Below, piece after piece: positions 9,470 to 18,552 of a stretch of DNA of 55,494 nucleotides. Made by a program: the position numbers and the translations under genes. The notes beneath the pieces were generated by a model. That model was not told where the DNA came from, did no database searches, and worked only from the letters and a program-made list of their open reading frames with translations. How positions within the stretch are numbered: the stretch's first letter is position 1; the number at the start of each line of letters is the position of its first letter. Source of the DNA: Phormidium sp. FACHB-1136 (GTDB lineage: Bacteria > Cyanobacteriota > Cyanobacteriia > Phormidesmidales > Phormidesmidaceae); contig NZ_JACJRS010000034.1 of assembly GCF_014697375.1 (NCBI RefSeq), positions 1-55,494 of the forward strand, written 5' to 3'.

Positions 9470-9835
9470 GTACTGTAGGTGCTTCCCCAGGCCAAAAGCG
9501 TCCATCCACAGCATCAATGACCCAGTCCTAGCATCGCCAGCATCAGCTTCCTTTGGGGTAGGTCGGGCGATGGTCTGGGCGATGGTCTGGGCGATGGTCT
9601 GGGCGATGGTCTGGGCGATGGCCATCCTGAAACAGCCCGACCTCACTGACCGTCCAATCCGCACTGACGCGGGTGCTATCGAGTTGCAGCCGATTGGGGG
9701 GCAGGTCATACACCTGAATCTGACGCTGATTCCAAGCCGATTCCCACAACTCCCGTTGTATGGGTCGGGAATCTTACCCACAGCGGGTGAATAGGTTTTG
9801 TAGCACTGGCAATAGGTCAGGATGCCCCCATTCCA
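9470..9835 (-). pseudogene. IS1634-like (IS4 superfamily) transposase remnant
   Basis: In minus-strand frames the sequence reads VYDLPPNRLQLDSTRVSADW, then VSEVGLFQDGHRPDHRP. This matches the central part of IS1634-type transposases, whose usual form is DSTxVS...GHSKDHRPDL. The DHRP quartet is expanded four times by a 12-bp tandem repeat at 9569-9616. After the expansion the expected KxMLAxLGxLG segment appears in another frame with internal stops. No intact ends are visible. It is a decayed fragment bounded by the lipoprotein gene and a plus-strand TPR gene whose start overlaps it. Confidence 0.7.
9569..9616. repeat. Four tandem copies of a 12-bp unit
   Basis: GATGGTCTGGGC is repeated four times exactly, with partial units on both sides. 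On the minus strand it encodes repeated Asp-His-Arg-Pro within the IS1634-like remnant, where the normal protein has a single copy. Replication slippage in dead transposase sequence is the simple explanation. Confidence 0.95.
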
Positions 9836-9845
9836 TTGTTGTGCC

Positions 9846-10568
9846 ATGAGCGTTCAGCTATATTTCCATTGCCTCGTTGCCACCCTCACCCTGATTATGG
9901 TCGATCGACAACGTGCCGCCAAACCACCCCAAACCGCCCAGGCCCATTGCATCGAAGGGCTGCTGTATTGGCAACTAGAGCAGTGGCCCCAGGCCATGGC
10001 CTGCTACAAAAGCGCGATTGCCGAGTTTCGGGCCGCCCATGACCTAGCGGGCTTGGGGCAAACCTGCTGCCACCTGGGATCCATGATGCTGCAACGTCAT
10101 CGCTATGGGGCTGCACAGCGTTGGGCTGAGATTGCCGTGTATTGCCTTGCCAACGCAGAGGGATCGACCACCGTTTACGGGCAAACACACTATGCGGCGG
10201 CGCTGCACCTACTGGGCCAAATCCATGTCTACCAAGGGCACTACGCCCTCGCGGTTCAGCATATCGAACAGGTCTTAGCCATCCGCCATGAGCTGCGCGA
10301 CGAGGTAGGTGAGGCACTGGCGCTGGTTGACCTGGGGCGAGCTTACCAAGCCCAAGACCAATACTGGTATGCCCTGGCCTGCTATGAAGGGGCACTGGAT
10401 ATCGGCCAATCCCTGGAAGCCGTCTTTGAGGGAGCTTGGTTCGAGGCCAGGGTACGGCGGCTGATGGCAAAACTCTGCCGCACCTGTGGCCGTTGGGATC
10501 TGGCCATTAAGCACCATCTGGAGGCTTTGGCCTTGGGCAGGGCGAATCGCCACTACCCAACAGGTTAA
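9846..10568 (+). CDS. TPR-repeat protein
   Basis: This 240-residue protein (from ATG 9846) is built of tetratricopeptide repeats. Recognisable units include CIEGLLYWQLEQWPQAMACY, then LGQTCCHLGSMMLQRHRYGA, then ALHLLGQIHVYQGHYALAVQ and ALVDLGRAYQAQDQYWYAL. TPRs mediate protein-protein contacts; the partner is unknown. An upstream ATG at 9822 would add eight residues but lies inside the transposase remnant. No clear ribosome-binding site supports either start. No other domain is seen. The neighbours, an IS remnant before and an MBL-fold gene after, give no functional clue. Confidence 0.75.
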   Translation: MSVQLYFHCLVATLTLIMVDRQRAAKPPQTAQAHCIEGLLYWQLEQWPQAMACYKSAIAEFRAAHDLAGLGQTCCHLGSMMLQRHRYGAAQRWAEIAVYCLANAEGSTTVYGQTHYAAALHLLGQIHVYQGHYALAVQHIEQVLAIRHELRDEVGEALALVDLGRAYQAQDQYWYALACYEGALDIGQSLEAVFEGAWFEARVRRLMAKLCRTCGRWDLAIKHHLEALALGRANRHYPTG

Positions 10569-10740
10569 AGGGTTCAGGGTTCAGACCCAAGCGGATGCCA
10601 ATTCCCCGCATGGATGTGCGACGATGCGCCCCTATCGACCCCAACCCGTGCGCCCCTACCTGTCTCGACTCTCAGGTTCTTAATATTCGTTTACAATTAG
10701 AGCAAGCTTTGAATAAACACTTTGAACCGGGGCAACGGCA

Positions 10741-11523
10741 ATGGAAGCAACCTGGCTAGATAGCAACTCCTGGCTGATTGAATTGGGCGGTCGGCGCATT
10801 CTCATCGACCCCTGGCTGGTGGGAGAGTTGGTGTTTGGTCAGCAGGCTTGGCTATTTAAGGGAGACCATCCCCAGCCGCGATCTTTGCCGGACAAGGTTG
10901 ACCTCATTTTGCTCAGCCAGGGTCTAGAGGATCACGCCCATCCACCGACGCTAAAGGCGCTGGATAAGGCCATTCCCGTCGTTGGTTCCGCCAGTGCCGC
11001 CAAAGTCGCCCAATCCCTCGGCTTTACCCAGGTGACGGCCCTTGCCCACGGAGAGCGGTTTACCTTGGCGGATAGTGTCACCATTCAAGCCGTCCCCGGT
11101 TCCCCCATTGGCCCCACCACCGTAGAAAATGGCTACATCCTGCGGGATGCGGCCACGGGTCACTCCCTGTTCTACGAACCCCACGGTTTCCATGCCCCCA
11201 GCCTCAAAAACGAAGGCCCTATTGATGTGGTGATTACCCCGGTGCTGGATTTAGCCCTGCCCTTGGTTGGCCCCATCATTCGCGGCCAAAAGGGTGCCCT
11301 AGAACTGACGGACTGGCTGCAACCCCAGATAATTTTGCCCACCGCCGATGCCGGAGAAGTGCAGTACAGCGGCTTCCTGATCTCCCTTCTGAAGGCGATT
11401 GGCGGAGCTGAGGCATTGCAATCGGCCCTAAAAGCCAAGGGCTTGGCCACCCAGGTTCTACAACCCCAGGTGGGTCAAACGCTCAACCTGGATCTGCGTT
11501 CTGCTGCCGTGCCCTTAAACTAG
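10741..11523 (+). CDS. Metallo-beta-lactamase-fold protein with degenerate metal site
   Basis: This 260-residue protein has the UlaG-like MBL fold: WLDSNSWLIELGGRRILIDP at the N-terminus, then the core strand VDLILLSQGLEDHAH. In active hydrolases the motif is HxHxDH. Here the first two histidines are replaced (SQGLEDH), leaving only Asp-His. Later family landmarks are present, such as the turn SLFYEPHGFH (residues about 141-150) and GPIDVVITPV. It may bind metal poorly or use a different chemistry. Start ATG 10741 follows a purine-rich stretch without a strong site. Related proteins occur widely in cyanobacteria; the substrate is not known. Confidence 0.8.
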   Translation: MEATWLDSNSWLIELGGRRILIDPWLVGELVFGQQAWLFKGDHPQPRSLPDKVDLILLSQGLEDHAHPPTLKALDKAIPVVGSASAAKVAQSLGFTQVTALAHGERFTLADSVTIQAVPGSPIGPTTVENGYILRDAATGHSLFYEPHGFHAPSLKNEGPIDVVITPVLDLALPLVGPIIRGQKGALELTDWLQPQIILPTADAGEVQYSGFLISLLKAIGGAEALQSALKAKGLATQVLQPQVGQTLNLDLRSAAVPLN

Positions 11524-11580
11524 AAAAGGTTGAAACGTCGCCCAAGGGTTCAGAAAACTTCCTAGCCAGTCGGCTTCCCT

Positions 11581-11806
11581 GGCCCTCACCCCCAACCCCT
11601 CTCCCAGAGAGGCTACTGTGTACACATAGGTCCTTGACGTAGACGATATAGGGAATCGATCCCCCCTAGCCCCCCTTAAAAAGGGGGGAACCGGATTCAC
11701 AGTCCCCCTTTCCAAGGGGGATTTGGGGGGATCTCCCAGGCGTGACGGCATGAGAACAGGATATGTACAAGCAGTAGCCCAGCTTGGCAGAGAAATTTAG
11801 GGTGTA
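11581..11806 (-). repeat. Nested palindromic repeat element, copy 2
   Basis: This is the second copy of the element seen between atpD and atpC. It fills most of the 384-bp gap between the MBL-fold gene and map. It has the same outer CCCTCACCCCCAACCCCTCT end, the same shared core CCTTGACGTAGACGATAT, and the same CCCCCCTAGCCCCCCTT hairpin. The outer right end is degenerate here (GAAATTTAGGGTG). Identity to copy 1 by eye is high in the core. Confidence 0.85.
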
Positions 11807-11907
11807 GCTTGCTTCCCGCAGGGTGGGCTAAGTCAGGGTAGAAAGACTGTTTTCGACCGAATCTAGCCCCTACTCCCGATTTCCTATTCCCCACCTCCTC
11901 TCCCGCT

Positions 11908-12771
11908 ATGAACTTTTTGGCAAAGCTAATTCCTGGTCATGGATCCGCCCCTACCCTACCCAAGCGCAGCCGTCGGGTGCGGGGGGTGGAGTTGAAGTCG
12001 GCGGCGGAGATTGAGATGATGCGCCAGTCGGCCCGGATTGTGGCCACGGTGCTAAAGGAAATTGAGGCGATGGCGGAACCGGAGATGTCCACCGCTGACC
12101 TGGATGCCCACGCCGAAAAACGCATTCGCGAGATGGGAGCCACGCCCAGTTTTAAGGGCTACCACGGGTTTCCGGCCTCCATTTGTGCCTGCATTAACGA
12201 TGAAGTGGTACACGGCATTCCCCGCAAACGCCACATCATTCGTCGGGGCGACCTGCTGAAAGTGGACACCGGAGCCTACTACAACGGCTTCCACGGCGAC
12301 TCCTGCATCACCATTGCGGTGGGGGAAGTTGCCCCCAAGGCCCGCCGTTTGATGGAAGCCGCCGAAGCCGCCCTCTATGCCGGGATAGGCCAAGTGAAAC
12401 CCGGTAATACCTTGTTGGACATCGCCGGAGCCGTCGAAGATTGCGTCAACAGCTACGGCTTTAGCGTGGTAGAAGACTTCACCGGGCACGGAGTGGGCCG
12501 CAACCTGCACGAAGCGCCCTCGGTGTTCAACTTCCGCACCCGCCAACTGCCGAATATGACCCTGCGCCCAGGTATGACCCTAGCCATCGAACCCATCCTC
12601 AACGCCGGATCGAAACAAACCCGTACCCTCAAGGATCAGTGGACAGTGGTGACGGTGGATCGATCCCTCTCTGCCCAGTTTGAACACACCGTCCTGGTCA
12701 GCGAAACGGGCCACGAAATCCTCACCGACCGCACCGCCATCGAGGTCTCCCCCGCCCTGCGGTTGGCCTAA
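11908..12771 (+). CDS. map: Methionine aminopeptidase type I
   Basis: This 287-residue enzyme removes the N-terminal Met from nascent proteins. The five metal ligands are all visible: Asp120 (KVDTGA), Asp131 (FHGDSC), His194 (TGHGVG), Glu228 (AIEPIL) and Glu259 (QFEHTVLV). The substrate-site His102 is in EVVHGIP. The N-terminus carries a ~25-residue basic extension (KRSRRVRG) before the core, which starts at about [13 protein letters not shown]. Cyanobacteria usually encode several MAP paralogs, so this may not be the only one. Start ATG 11908 lacks a strong ribosome-binding site. It is monocistronic, with a repeat element upstream. Confidence 0.95.
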   Translation: MNFLAKLIPGHGSAPTLPKRSRRVRGVELKSAAEIEMMRQSARIVATVLKEIEAMAEPEMSTADLDAHAEKRIREMGATPSFKGYHGFPASICACINDEVVHGIPRKRHIIRRGDLLKVDTGAYYNGFHGDSCITIAVGEVAPKARRLMEAAEAALYAGIGQVKPGNTLLDIAGAVEDCVNSYGFSVVEDFTGHGVGRNLHEAPSVFNFRTRQLPNMTLRPGMTLAIEPILNAGSKQTRTLKDQWTVVTVDRSLSAQFEHTVLVSETGHEILTDRTAIEVSPALRLA

Positions 12772-12812
12772 CAGATCAGATCCAACACACGGTCGAGAAC
12801 CCTGATAACCCT

Positions 12813-13295
12813 ATGCCTGGAGCATCGCCAGGGCCACCGAGGCATTCCCACTCCCCGCCGGACAAGGTACTGCTGTCTGCGGGCTTAGTGTTGTTGGCGT
12901 TGGTTCTGGCCCACGAGGTGACCTCTAGGCACCTGCGGGTCATGAATTTCGCGGATCCAATGACAGTGGAGGCCATCGTCTTAGACTCCCATATTCGACG
13001 CGAGGGCGGTGGGCAGACCTGTCAACCCATTTTCCGCTACGAGGTCAACGGCGAACCCTGGACGACCCAGTTGCCAACCGCCAATCCCCAGTCTTGCTAC
13101 ACCGATGGTTACACCGTCCCCCTCACGGTGGATGCCGCCAATCCCCACCGCATTGCAGACCGGGCCAGTGAACGCTACGCCCAACAGGGGCGATACGGCA
13201 GTCTAGCCATGGTAAGCGCCATGCTGGGTATCGGTGGATGGTTGCGCTGGCGAAAATTAGGACTGCCATATCAGGTTTGGCGGTGTCGTCGATAG
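12813..13295 (+). CDS. DUF3592-like membrane protein
   Basis: This 160-residue protein has a hydrophobic segment near residues 20-33 (VLLSAGLVLLALVLA), an extracytoplasmic or lumenal domain, and a second hydrophobic segment near 128-141. The middle region (VEAIVLDSHIRREGGGQTCQ, then PIFRYEVNGEPW) resembles DUF3592 proteins, which have a T(V/I)xxS...YPxxxYxVxG pattern. Function unknown. The last 25 bases overlap the 3' end of the convergent lgt gene. Two Cys in the loop (Cys68 and Cys93) could form a disulfide. Family assignment is from pattern only. Confidence 0.65.
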   Translation: MPGASPGPPRHSHSPPDKVLLSAGLVLLALVLAHEVTSRHLRVMNFADPMTVEAIVLDSHIRREGGGQTCQPIFRYEVNGEPWTTQLPTANPQSCYTDGYTVPLTVDAANPHRIADRASERYAQQGRYGSLAMVSAMLGIGGWLRWRKLGLPYQVWRCRR

Positions 13296-14092
13296 AGGAC
13301 AAATCCCGCTACCGCCATCGCTGCCGCCGACAAAATATGCACCACATTAAAGGGCGTACCGGGGAAAAACCAGGAATCCGTGCGGAGGAATTCGATAAAA
13401 AATCGACCGAGGGGATACCAAATGAGATAGCCCAACGCCAAGTCTCCGGGTTTCAGTTGCTTTTCAAACTTGCGGGCAATCCAAACTAAAAGGGCAAATC
13501 CCACTACATTCCAAACCGATTCATACAAAAATAGAGGATGGAACCGAGTCGAATTGGGATACTGGGCAATGTTGTTATAGGGGGGAATGCGGTGCTGAAC
13601 GTCAATGCGAAGACCCCAGGGCAAAGTCGTCGGGGGGCCGTAGAGTTCTTGGTTGATGAAATTTCCCCAGCGACCAATGGCCTGAGCTAGGGGTAAGCCT
13701 AAAGCAATGCCGTCTAAGTAAGGTAGCGGATTAAGCTTGCGAATACGACTAAATAGGAATAGCGCAATGGCCCCAAAGATAAATCCACCAAAAATGTGAA
13801 TGCCGCCGCCCCATACCTGCAAAATTTTTCCGGGATTCGCTAGATAGTAGCCCAATCCCTCTGGCCCCCGTGGAGACTGAATGAACACGTAGTACAACCG
13901 CGCTCCAATGAAGCCTGGAATTAAAATCCAGAACAACATATCCCACAGGTTATCGGGGTCTTCTCCCTGGCGGGCCACATAGCGACTGGCCACCGTTGCA
14001 GCAGACAAAATGGCCATCAACATCAATAGCCCATACCAGCGTAGGGCAAAGGAACCAAGTTCAAAAATAATCGGAGAAACGGGAGGATACAT
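13271..14092 (-). CDS. lgt: Prolipoprotein diacylglyceryl transferase
   Basis: This 273-residue polytopic membrane enzyme transfers diacylglyceryl from phosphatidylglycerol to the lipobox Cys of prolipoproteins. The signature GRWGNFINQELYG (the Lgt motif with the essential Arg) lies around residue 146. LRWYGLLM near the N-terminus and FHPLFLYESVWN later are also family landmarks. I prefer ATG 14092; an upstream ATG at 14131 adds 13 residues with no family match. It provides the lipidation step needed by the lipoproteins elsewhere in the window. Tail-to-tail overlap of 25 bp with the DUF3592-like gene is unusual but seen directly. Confidence 0.95.
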   Translation of the reverse strand: MYPPVSPIIFELGSFALRWYGLLMLMAILSAATVASRYVARQGEDPDNLWDMLFWILIPGFIGARLYYVFIQSPRGPEGLGYYLANPGKILQVWGGGIHIFGGFIFGAIALFLFSRIRKLNPLPYLDGIALGLPLAQAIGRWGNFINQELYGPPTTLPWGLRIDVQHRIPPYNNIAQYPNSTRFHPLFLYESVWNVVGFALLVWIARKFEKQLKPGDLALGYLIWYPLGRFFIEFLRTDSWFFPGTPFNVVHILSAAAMAVAGFVLYRRHRQT

Positions 14093-14654
14093 GGAGAAAT
14101 TGGGAAAATGGGAAAATGGGTGATAAGTCAATCAGATAAAAGGGCTAGGCTTTTGTTTGACAACGGCGTCAATTGGATTGAGAGCGCAGCATTTTATAAA
14201 TCGCAGATTCAAATCTGAAGTGCAACACTCTGTCTCAGAGCCGCTGTCAGCCTTCGCGGTCATGACCACAACCAGGAACACGGTACAGCGCAGCACAGCA
14301 GGCTATAGGTCTCCTTCATAGGCTTAGTCTTAGATCCATGGCTGCAAGCGGATTTGAGCAGGTGTTGCACTTCAACCTTGAATTGGCCAATGCCAGCCCC
14401 TTCTATGTAGCCAGCACCATCGCCTAAGCTACCCGTCATCAATGGGCACCTGAATTTCATACCGGGTCTTTTCCTCCTGGAAGCGCTGAAGAATAAGCTG
14501 CTGATCCTCAGAGGATAGCGCTAATAGAGCTTGCACCAAGCCATCGATAAGTTGTGTTCCTCTCTTTCACCCGGTTTTCATCCCTTCTGTGGCATTCTGT
14601 CAGTTTTTTGTGCGAGTTGCCATTAGGAGGCTGATTGAAATCGACAATCAACCC
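14093..14654. other. Gap of ~560 bp with a short protein remnant
   Basis: No intact gene is seen. On the minus strand about 14450-14585 reads as an uninterrupted ~45-codon frame containing LIDGLVQALLALSSEDQQLI and ending IQVPIDDG. It looks like the C-terminal end of a small antitoxin-like or helper protein, but I see no good start codon. It may be a remnant. The rest, including a 66-codon minus-strand frame at 14260-14460, shows no recognisable protein character. Confidence 0.4.
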
Positions 14655-14786
14655 CTAATTCCGCGCAAAGCCGCCCACCTCGGGCCGATAGCGGGCCACA
14701 AAGCCGCCCTGGCTGTCGCAGATGGCCACTTGGCGGTTGGCTCGACTGGTGGCGGTTTTGGGGCCGTGAATGAACACATCTAGGGA
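14655..14786 (-). pseudogene. In-frame 43-codon tail after the TPR gene stop
   Basis: Directly after the TAG of the TPR gene, the same frame continues for 43 codons. It includes FIHGPKTATSRANRQVAICD, then SQGGFVARYRPEVGGFARN, before another TAG. The composition is protein-like and the frame is preserved, so the TAG at 14787-14789 could be a recent nonsense mutation, a readthrough site, or the fusion point of an unrelated fragment. No start codon with a ribosome-binding site is visible. Confidence 0.4.
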
Positions 14787-15752
14787 CTACACACTCACCA
14801 TCGAATCCGAAATCATCGGGTCTGGGACTTGGAAGGCTCGCACTTGGTTGAGGGCAAGGTAGCACTGGCTCAGATCGTCAATCAGGGCTGTGGCCCCCTT
14901 GGAATCGCCGAGGGTACAGGCAAGGGCTAGATGGCGCTGAAGGTAGATGATGGCTCGGCTGTAGTCGTGAATGGCGAGGCTGGCACGGGTCAATTGGGTG
15001 AGGATGCGTCGTGTGGTTTGGTGGCTGGCCACGGCGGTAGGGGTGGCTTCATTCAGTTGGAGGAATTTCTCATAGCACTCGATGGCCTGGGCGTAGTGGT
15101 GCAGAGTGTGGTAGGTGTTGCCCAGGTTTTGCAGCACTTGAAGTTGTACGGTGGTGTCCCCTAAGGTCTTCGCCATCAGCCAACTGGCTTCGTAGAGGGT
15201 GGCGGCTTGGCGATTGAGACCCTTGACGCGGTAGATCATGGCCAGGTTGTTGAGGGCGCGCATTTCGGCCTGGGAATCATGTAATTCCTTGGCCAGTTGC
15301 AGACTTTTGCCCATGTGGTCGAGGGCGGCTTGCAGGTTACCGAGGTGTCGGTAGCTGTTGCCCAAGTGCTCTAAAACCTGTTGCTGCAAGGGCTGATGCT
15401 GAATTTTCTGAGCTAGGAGCAAACATTGACGGCCATAGTCGGCGGCCCAGAGGTAGTCGGCGAGGCGATAGTAGGCGCTAGACAACACCATCAGCACCTT
15501 GGCCGTGTTGGGCTGATCGGCGGCCTGCTGATAGTTGGAGAGGGCATGGTGGAACTGCTCTAGGGCAACGGGGTATCGGCCCTGCCGGAAATGGGTGAGC
15601 CCCTGCCTCAGGGCTTGATCCGCCAATGCCGCTAACCGAGGTCGATCCGCCTCCGCCACCAGGGGAACCGTAGCAGCGGGATGGGGGATATGGAGGGTGT
15701 CTTCCTCCATGGATAGGAGCAGGGTGGGGCGAGGCTTAGGGGGGGATTGCAT
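14787..15752 (-). CDS. TPR-repeat protein
   Basis: This 321-residue soluble protein is almost wholly TPR repeats. The units include LTHFRQGRYPVALEQFHHAL, then VLEHLGNSYRHLGNLQAALD, then ALNNLAMIYRVKGLNRQAAT and VLQNLGNTYHTLHHYAQAIE. The first ~45 residues are Pro-rich and unstructured. The pattern resembles regulator-associated TPRs (CHAT- or LuxR-linked sensors), but no effector domain is present. It ends in an amber codon followed by 43 more in-frame codons (separate entry). Start ATG 15752; an in-frame ATG at residue 15 is an alternative. Confidence 0.75.
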   Translation of the reverse strand: MQSPPKPRPTLLLSMEEDTLHIPHPAATVPLVAEADRPRLAALADQALRQGLTHFRQGRYPVALEQFHHALSNYQQAADQPNTAKVLMVLSSAYYRLADYLWAADYGRQCLLLAQKIQHQPLQQQVLEHLGNSYRHLGNLQAALDHMGKSLQLAKELHDSQAEMRALNNLAMIYRVKGLNRQAATLYEASWLMAKTLGDTTVQLQVLQNLGNTYHTLHHYAQAIECYEKFLQLNEATPTAVASHQTTRRILTQLTRASLAIHDYSRAIIYLQRHLALACTLGDSKGATALIDDLSQCYLALNQVRAFQVPDPMISDSMVSV

Positions 15753-15979
15753 AGGTCGAACACAGCAATGCTGCGGAGGCAGGCGGTCGGTCGATGCGCT
15801 TCCCCTAGCCCACCGTAAATACCCACGGTGGATAGGGGTAGTGACGATGACTTTATCCTAACTTTGCAAAACCATCCGTGAAAACCGTGTAACCACATAT
15901 GCTAACAACACGATTTTGAATCGTCATCCCTGGGCAATTTTTCGGTTATGGAACGCTGACATCAAGATTTGGCGGGGGC

Positions 15980-17698
15980 ATGGGGTTCTGCAACCCTCTG
16001 AACCCGCTGTTTATCCCCATGACCTACGATGGAACATGGCAACATGGTGTTACTTTTCCCAATCCCGTGGCTGATTCTCCCTTCCTAGACGAAACGCTGC
16101 TATTTGACCCGACCCCCGCTACGGAATCGGCGTTATCGGTCATTTTTGCCTTCCCGAATACCTACAGCGTCGGCATCACCAGCCTGGGCTATCAGGTGGT
16201 GTGGGCCACCCTAGCTCGTCGTGCCGATGTGGCCGTGAGCCGTCTGTTTACGGATCATCAGGAATCCCTGCCCGCTCGGCCTGAGGTGGTGGGGTTTTCG
16301 ATGTCCTGGGAGTTGGACTACGTCAATGTCCTGTCCCATTTGGAAAATCTCCATGTCCCCACCCATGCTGAAGATCGGGGTGAGGCGCATCCCCTCGTGT
16401 TTGGCGGTGGCCCGGTATTGACAGCTAATCCCGAACCCTTCGCCGCCTTTTTTGACGTGATTTTGCTGGGGGATGGCGAAACTCTGCTGGATGATTTCCT
16501 TGACCAGATCGTGACTCTCAAAACCGCTTCCCGTGCCGAAACGCTACGCCACCTCGCCCAAATGCCGGGGGTGTATGTGCCCGCCCTGTATCGTCCGGTT
16601 TACGCCGACCCCACCGGGCCAATGGTGGCGATTGAACCCATCGACGACGGCATCCCCGCCCAAGTGCAAAAGCAAACCTACCGGGGCAACGTGCTGTCTA
16701 CCTCCACGGTGGTGACGCCCCTAGCTGCCTGGGAAAATATCTTTATGGTGGAAGTGGTGCGAAGCTGCCCGGAAATGTGCCGCTTTTGCCTCGCTAGCTA
16801 CCTCACCTTGCCCTTTCGCACCGCCAGTCTGGAAGGATCGCTGATCCCTGCCATCGAACGCGGCCTAGCGGTGACGGATCGCCTGGGTTTGCTGGGCGCG
16901 TCTGTGACCCAGCACCCGGAATTTGAAACCCTGCTGGACTACCTCAACCAGCCCCAGTTTGACCATGTCCGGCTCAGCATTGCCTCGGTGCGGACGAATA
17001 CCGTCAACCCCAAGCTGGCGGAAACCCTCACCCGCCACGGCACCCGATCCGTCACCATTGCGGTGGAAAGCGGCTCGGAACGGGTGCGCCAGATCGTCAA
17101 CAAAAAGCTGGCCACCGAGGACATCGAAGCCGCCGCCGTCAACGCCAAGGCCGGGGGGCTGAGTGCCCTCAAGCTCTACGGCATGGCGGGCATTCCCGGC
17201 GAAGCGATGGAGGATTTGGAGCAAACCGCCACCATGATGCAGCGCCTCAAAAAAGCGGCCCCCGGCCTGCGCCTCACCCTGGGATGCAGCACCTTTGTAC
17301 CCAAGGCCCACACCCCCTTCCAGTGGTACGGCATCAACCGCGAGGCGGAAAAACGGCTGAAGTTTCTGCAAAAGCAACTCGGCAAAATCGGCGCAGACTT
17401 TCGGCCCGAAAGCTACAACTGGTCGGTCATCCAAGCCCTCATTTCCAGGGGAGATCGCCGCCTTACCCCGCTTTTAGAACAGGTGCGCCACTACGGCGAC
17501 TCCCTCGGTAGTTACAAGCGGGCGTTTAAGGACATGAAAGGCCAGCTTCCACCGCTGGATTTCTACGTCCACGACACCTGGCCCCCCGACCAACCCCTAC
17601 CCTGGGATCACCTGCAAGGCCCACTCCCCAAGGCCACCCTGGTTAAACACTTGGCCGAAGCGCAGGCCATAATGGCCGTTCCCCAGCCTGTGGCCTAG
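15980..17698 (+). CDS. B12-binding-type radical SAM protein
   Basis: This 572-residue protein has an N-terminal cobalamin-binding-like region (residues about 50-190; SVGITSLGYQVVWATLARRA and VFGGGPVLTANPEPFA). A radical SAM core follows, with the cluster motif CPEMCRFC (CxxxCxxC) near residues 262-269. Such enzymes reductively cleave S-adenosylmethionine; the substrate of this family (resembling TIGR03960-type proteins) is unknown. The C-terminal part (HTPFQWYGI...FRPESYNWSVIQALISRGDR) is also typical of that group. ATG 16019 is an alternative start that removes 13 residues; neither start has a clear ribosome-binding site. Monocistronic. Confidence 0.85.
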   Translation: MGFCNPLNPLFIPMTYDGTWQHGVTFPNPVADSPFLDETLLFDPTPATESALSVIFAFPNTYSVGITSLGYQVVWATLARRADVAVSRLFTDHQESLPARPEVVGFSMSWELDYVNVLSHLENLHVPTHAEDRGEAHPLVFGGGPVLTANPEPFAAFFDVILLGDGETLLDDFLDQIVTLKTASRAETLRHLAQMPGVYVPALYRPVYADPTGPMVAIEPIDDGIPAQVQKQTYRGNVLSTSTVVTPLAAWENIFMVEVVRSCPEMCRFCLASYLTLPFRTASLEGSLIPAIERGLAVTDRLGLLGASVTQHPEFETLLDYLNQPQFDHVRLSIASVRTNTVNPKLAETLTRHGTRSVTIAVESGSERVRQIVNKKLATEDIEAAAVNAKAGGLSALKLYGMAGIPGEAMEDLEQTATMMQRLKKAAPGLRLTLGCSTFVPKAHTPFQWYGINREAEKRLKFLQKQLGKIGADFRPESYNWSVIQALISRGDRRLTPLLEQVRHYGDSLGSYKRAFKDMKGQLPPLDFYVHDTWPPDQPLPWDHLQGPLPKATLVKHLAEAQAIMAVPQPVA

Positions 17699-17713
17699 CC
17701 CGGTTGGTTGGCT

Positions 17714-18430
17714 CTAACGACGCCCCCCAACCACCGGACGCTGATTTAAATCGGCCAACCGCTGCCACTCCTGCTGAAGGGACTGCTGCAAAGAAAGGTT
17801 AAGGGGATCCAACCGCGCCGCCTTTTTCAGGCAGGCCGAAGCCTTGGTCAAGTTGCCGTCGCTGATGGCCATCTGCCCCCAGCGATAGTAGGTGATGGCG
17901 TGCCACTGGCGAATTTCTGGATCGTTGGGAAACCGATGGGCCAGCCCCTCCACCAAGGCCACCGCCCTAGGATAGCGCTGACTGCGAAAAAGCTCCTGAA
18001 GCTGCCTAAAGCTGTTCTGCTTCAGGTCTTGGTCGGTTTCAGACCCGCCGGGGGACGGCTGCATTGGGGGCTGGGCGGGGGGCTGATGGGTCTGCGATGT
18101 CCCGATTTTCGGTGAGGGCGGCGAAGCTGACCGAGGAGACGCTCTACGACTTGACGCCGGGGGCTTAGACGGGGCAGGCTTGGCGGTCACGGTCGCGGCT
18201 TCTGGTGGGGCCGTGGGGCGAGAACTCACCTTCGACACCCCAGCAGGCAGATCATCGACAATGGCCTGGTAAGCCTGGGTAATTTGGACAAACTTTTCCT
18301 TCGCCAGGTGATCCCCCGGATTTACATCAGGGTGATACAGCCGCGCCAGGTTGCGGTAGGCCAACTTCACAGCCTCAAAATCGGCCCCAGTACGCAGGCC
18401 CAAAATTCGATAGTAGTGTGCCGCCGCCAT
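17714..18430 (-). CDS. DnaJ-domain protein with C-terminal TPR-like region
   Basis: This 238-residue protein begins with a J domain (residues 5-60) with the HPD tripeptide at 33-35, so it should stimulate an Hsp70 (DnaK) ATPase. A Pro/Ser/Ala-rich linker (about 65-140) follows. The C-terminal helical pair (FRSQRYPRAVALVEGLAHRF, then WGQMAISDGNLTKASACLKK) looks like TPRs. There is no Gly/Phe region and no zinc finger, so it is a specialised type III J protein. This combination is common in cyanobacteria. Start ATG 18430. It converges with the radical SAM gene, separated by 15 bp. Confidence 0.9.
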   Translation of the reverse strand: MAAAHYYRILGLRTGADFEAVKLAYRNLARLYHPDVNPGDHLAKEKFVQITQAYQAIVDDLPAGVSKVSSRPTAPPEAATVTAKPAPSKPPASSRRASPRSASPPSPKIGTSQTHQPPAQPPMQPSPGGSETDQDLKQNSFRQLQELFRSQRYPRAVALVEGLAHRFPNDPEIRQWHAITYYRWGQMAISDGNLTKASACLKKAARLDPLNLSLQQSLQQEWQRLADLNQRPVVGGRR

Positions 18431-18552
18431 GGAGTCTTCCTTTGGTAATCGCTCCGGAGTCTGAATGCCGTCCTAGGGAGCGCAGAATAACGAGGAGTCT
18501 AGTTTAGGTCGCCCCTATTCTGCCAACTTTCGGGAAAAATGACGCACCCATT

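Noticed and set aside
9846..15752. The two TPR genes as recent paralogs
   Set aside because: Outside the shared TPR pattern the sequences do not align well by eye; length and repeat phase differ.
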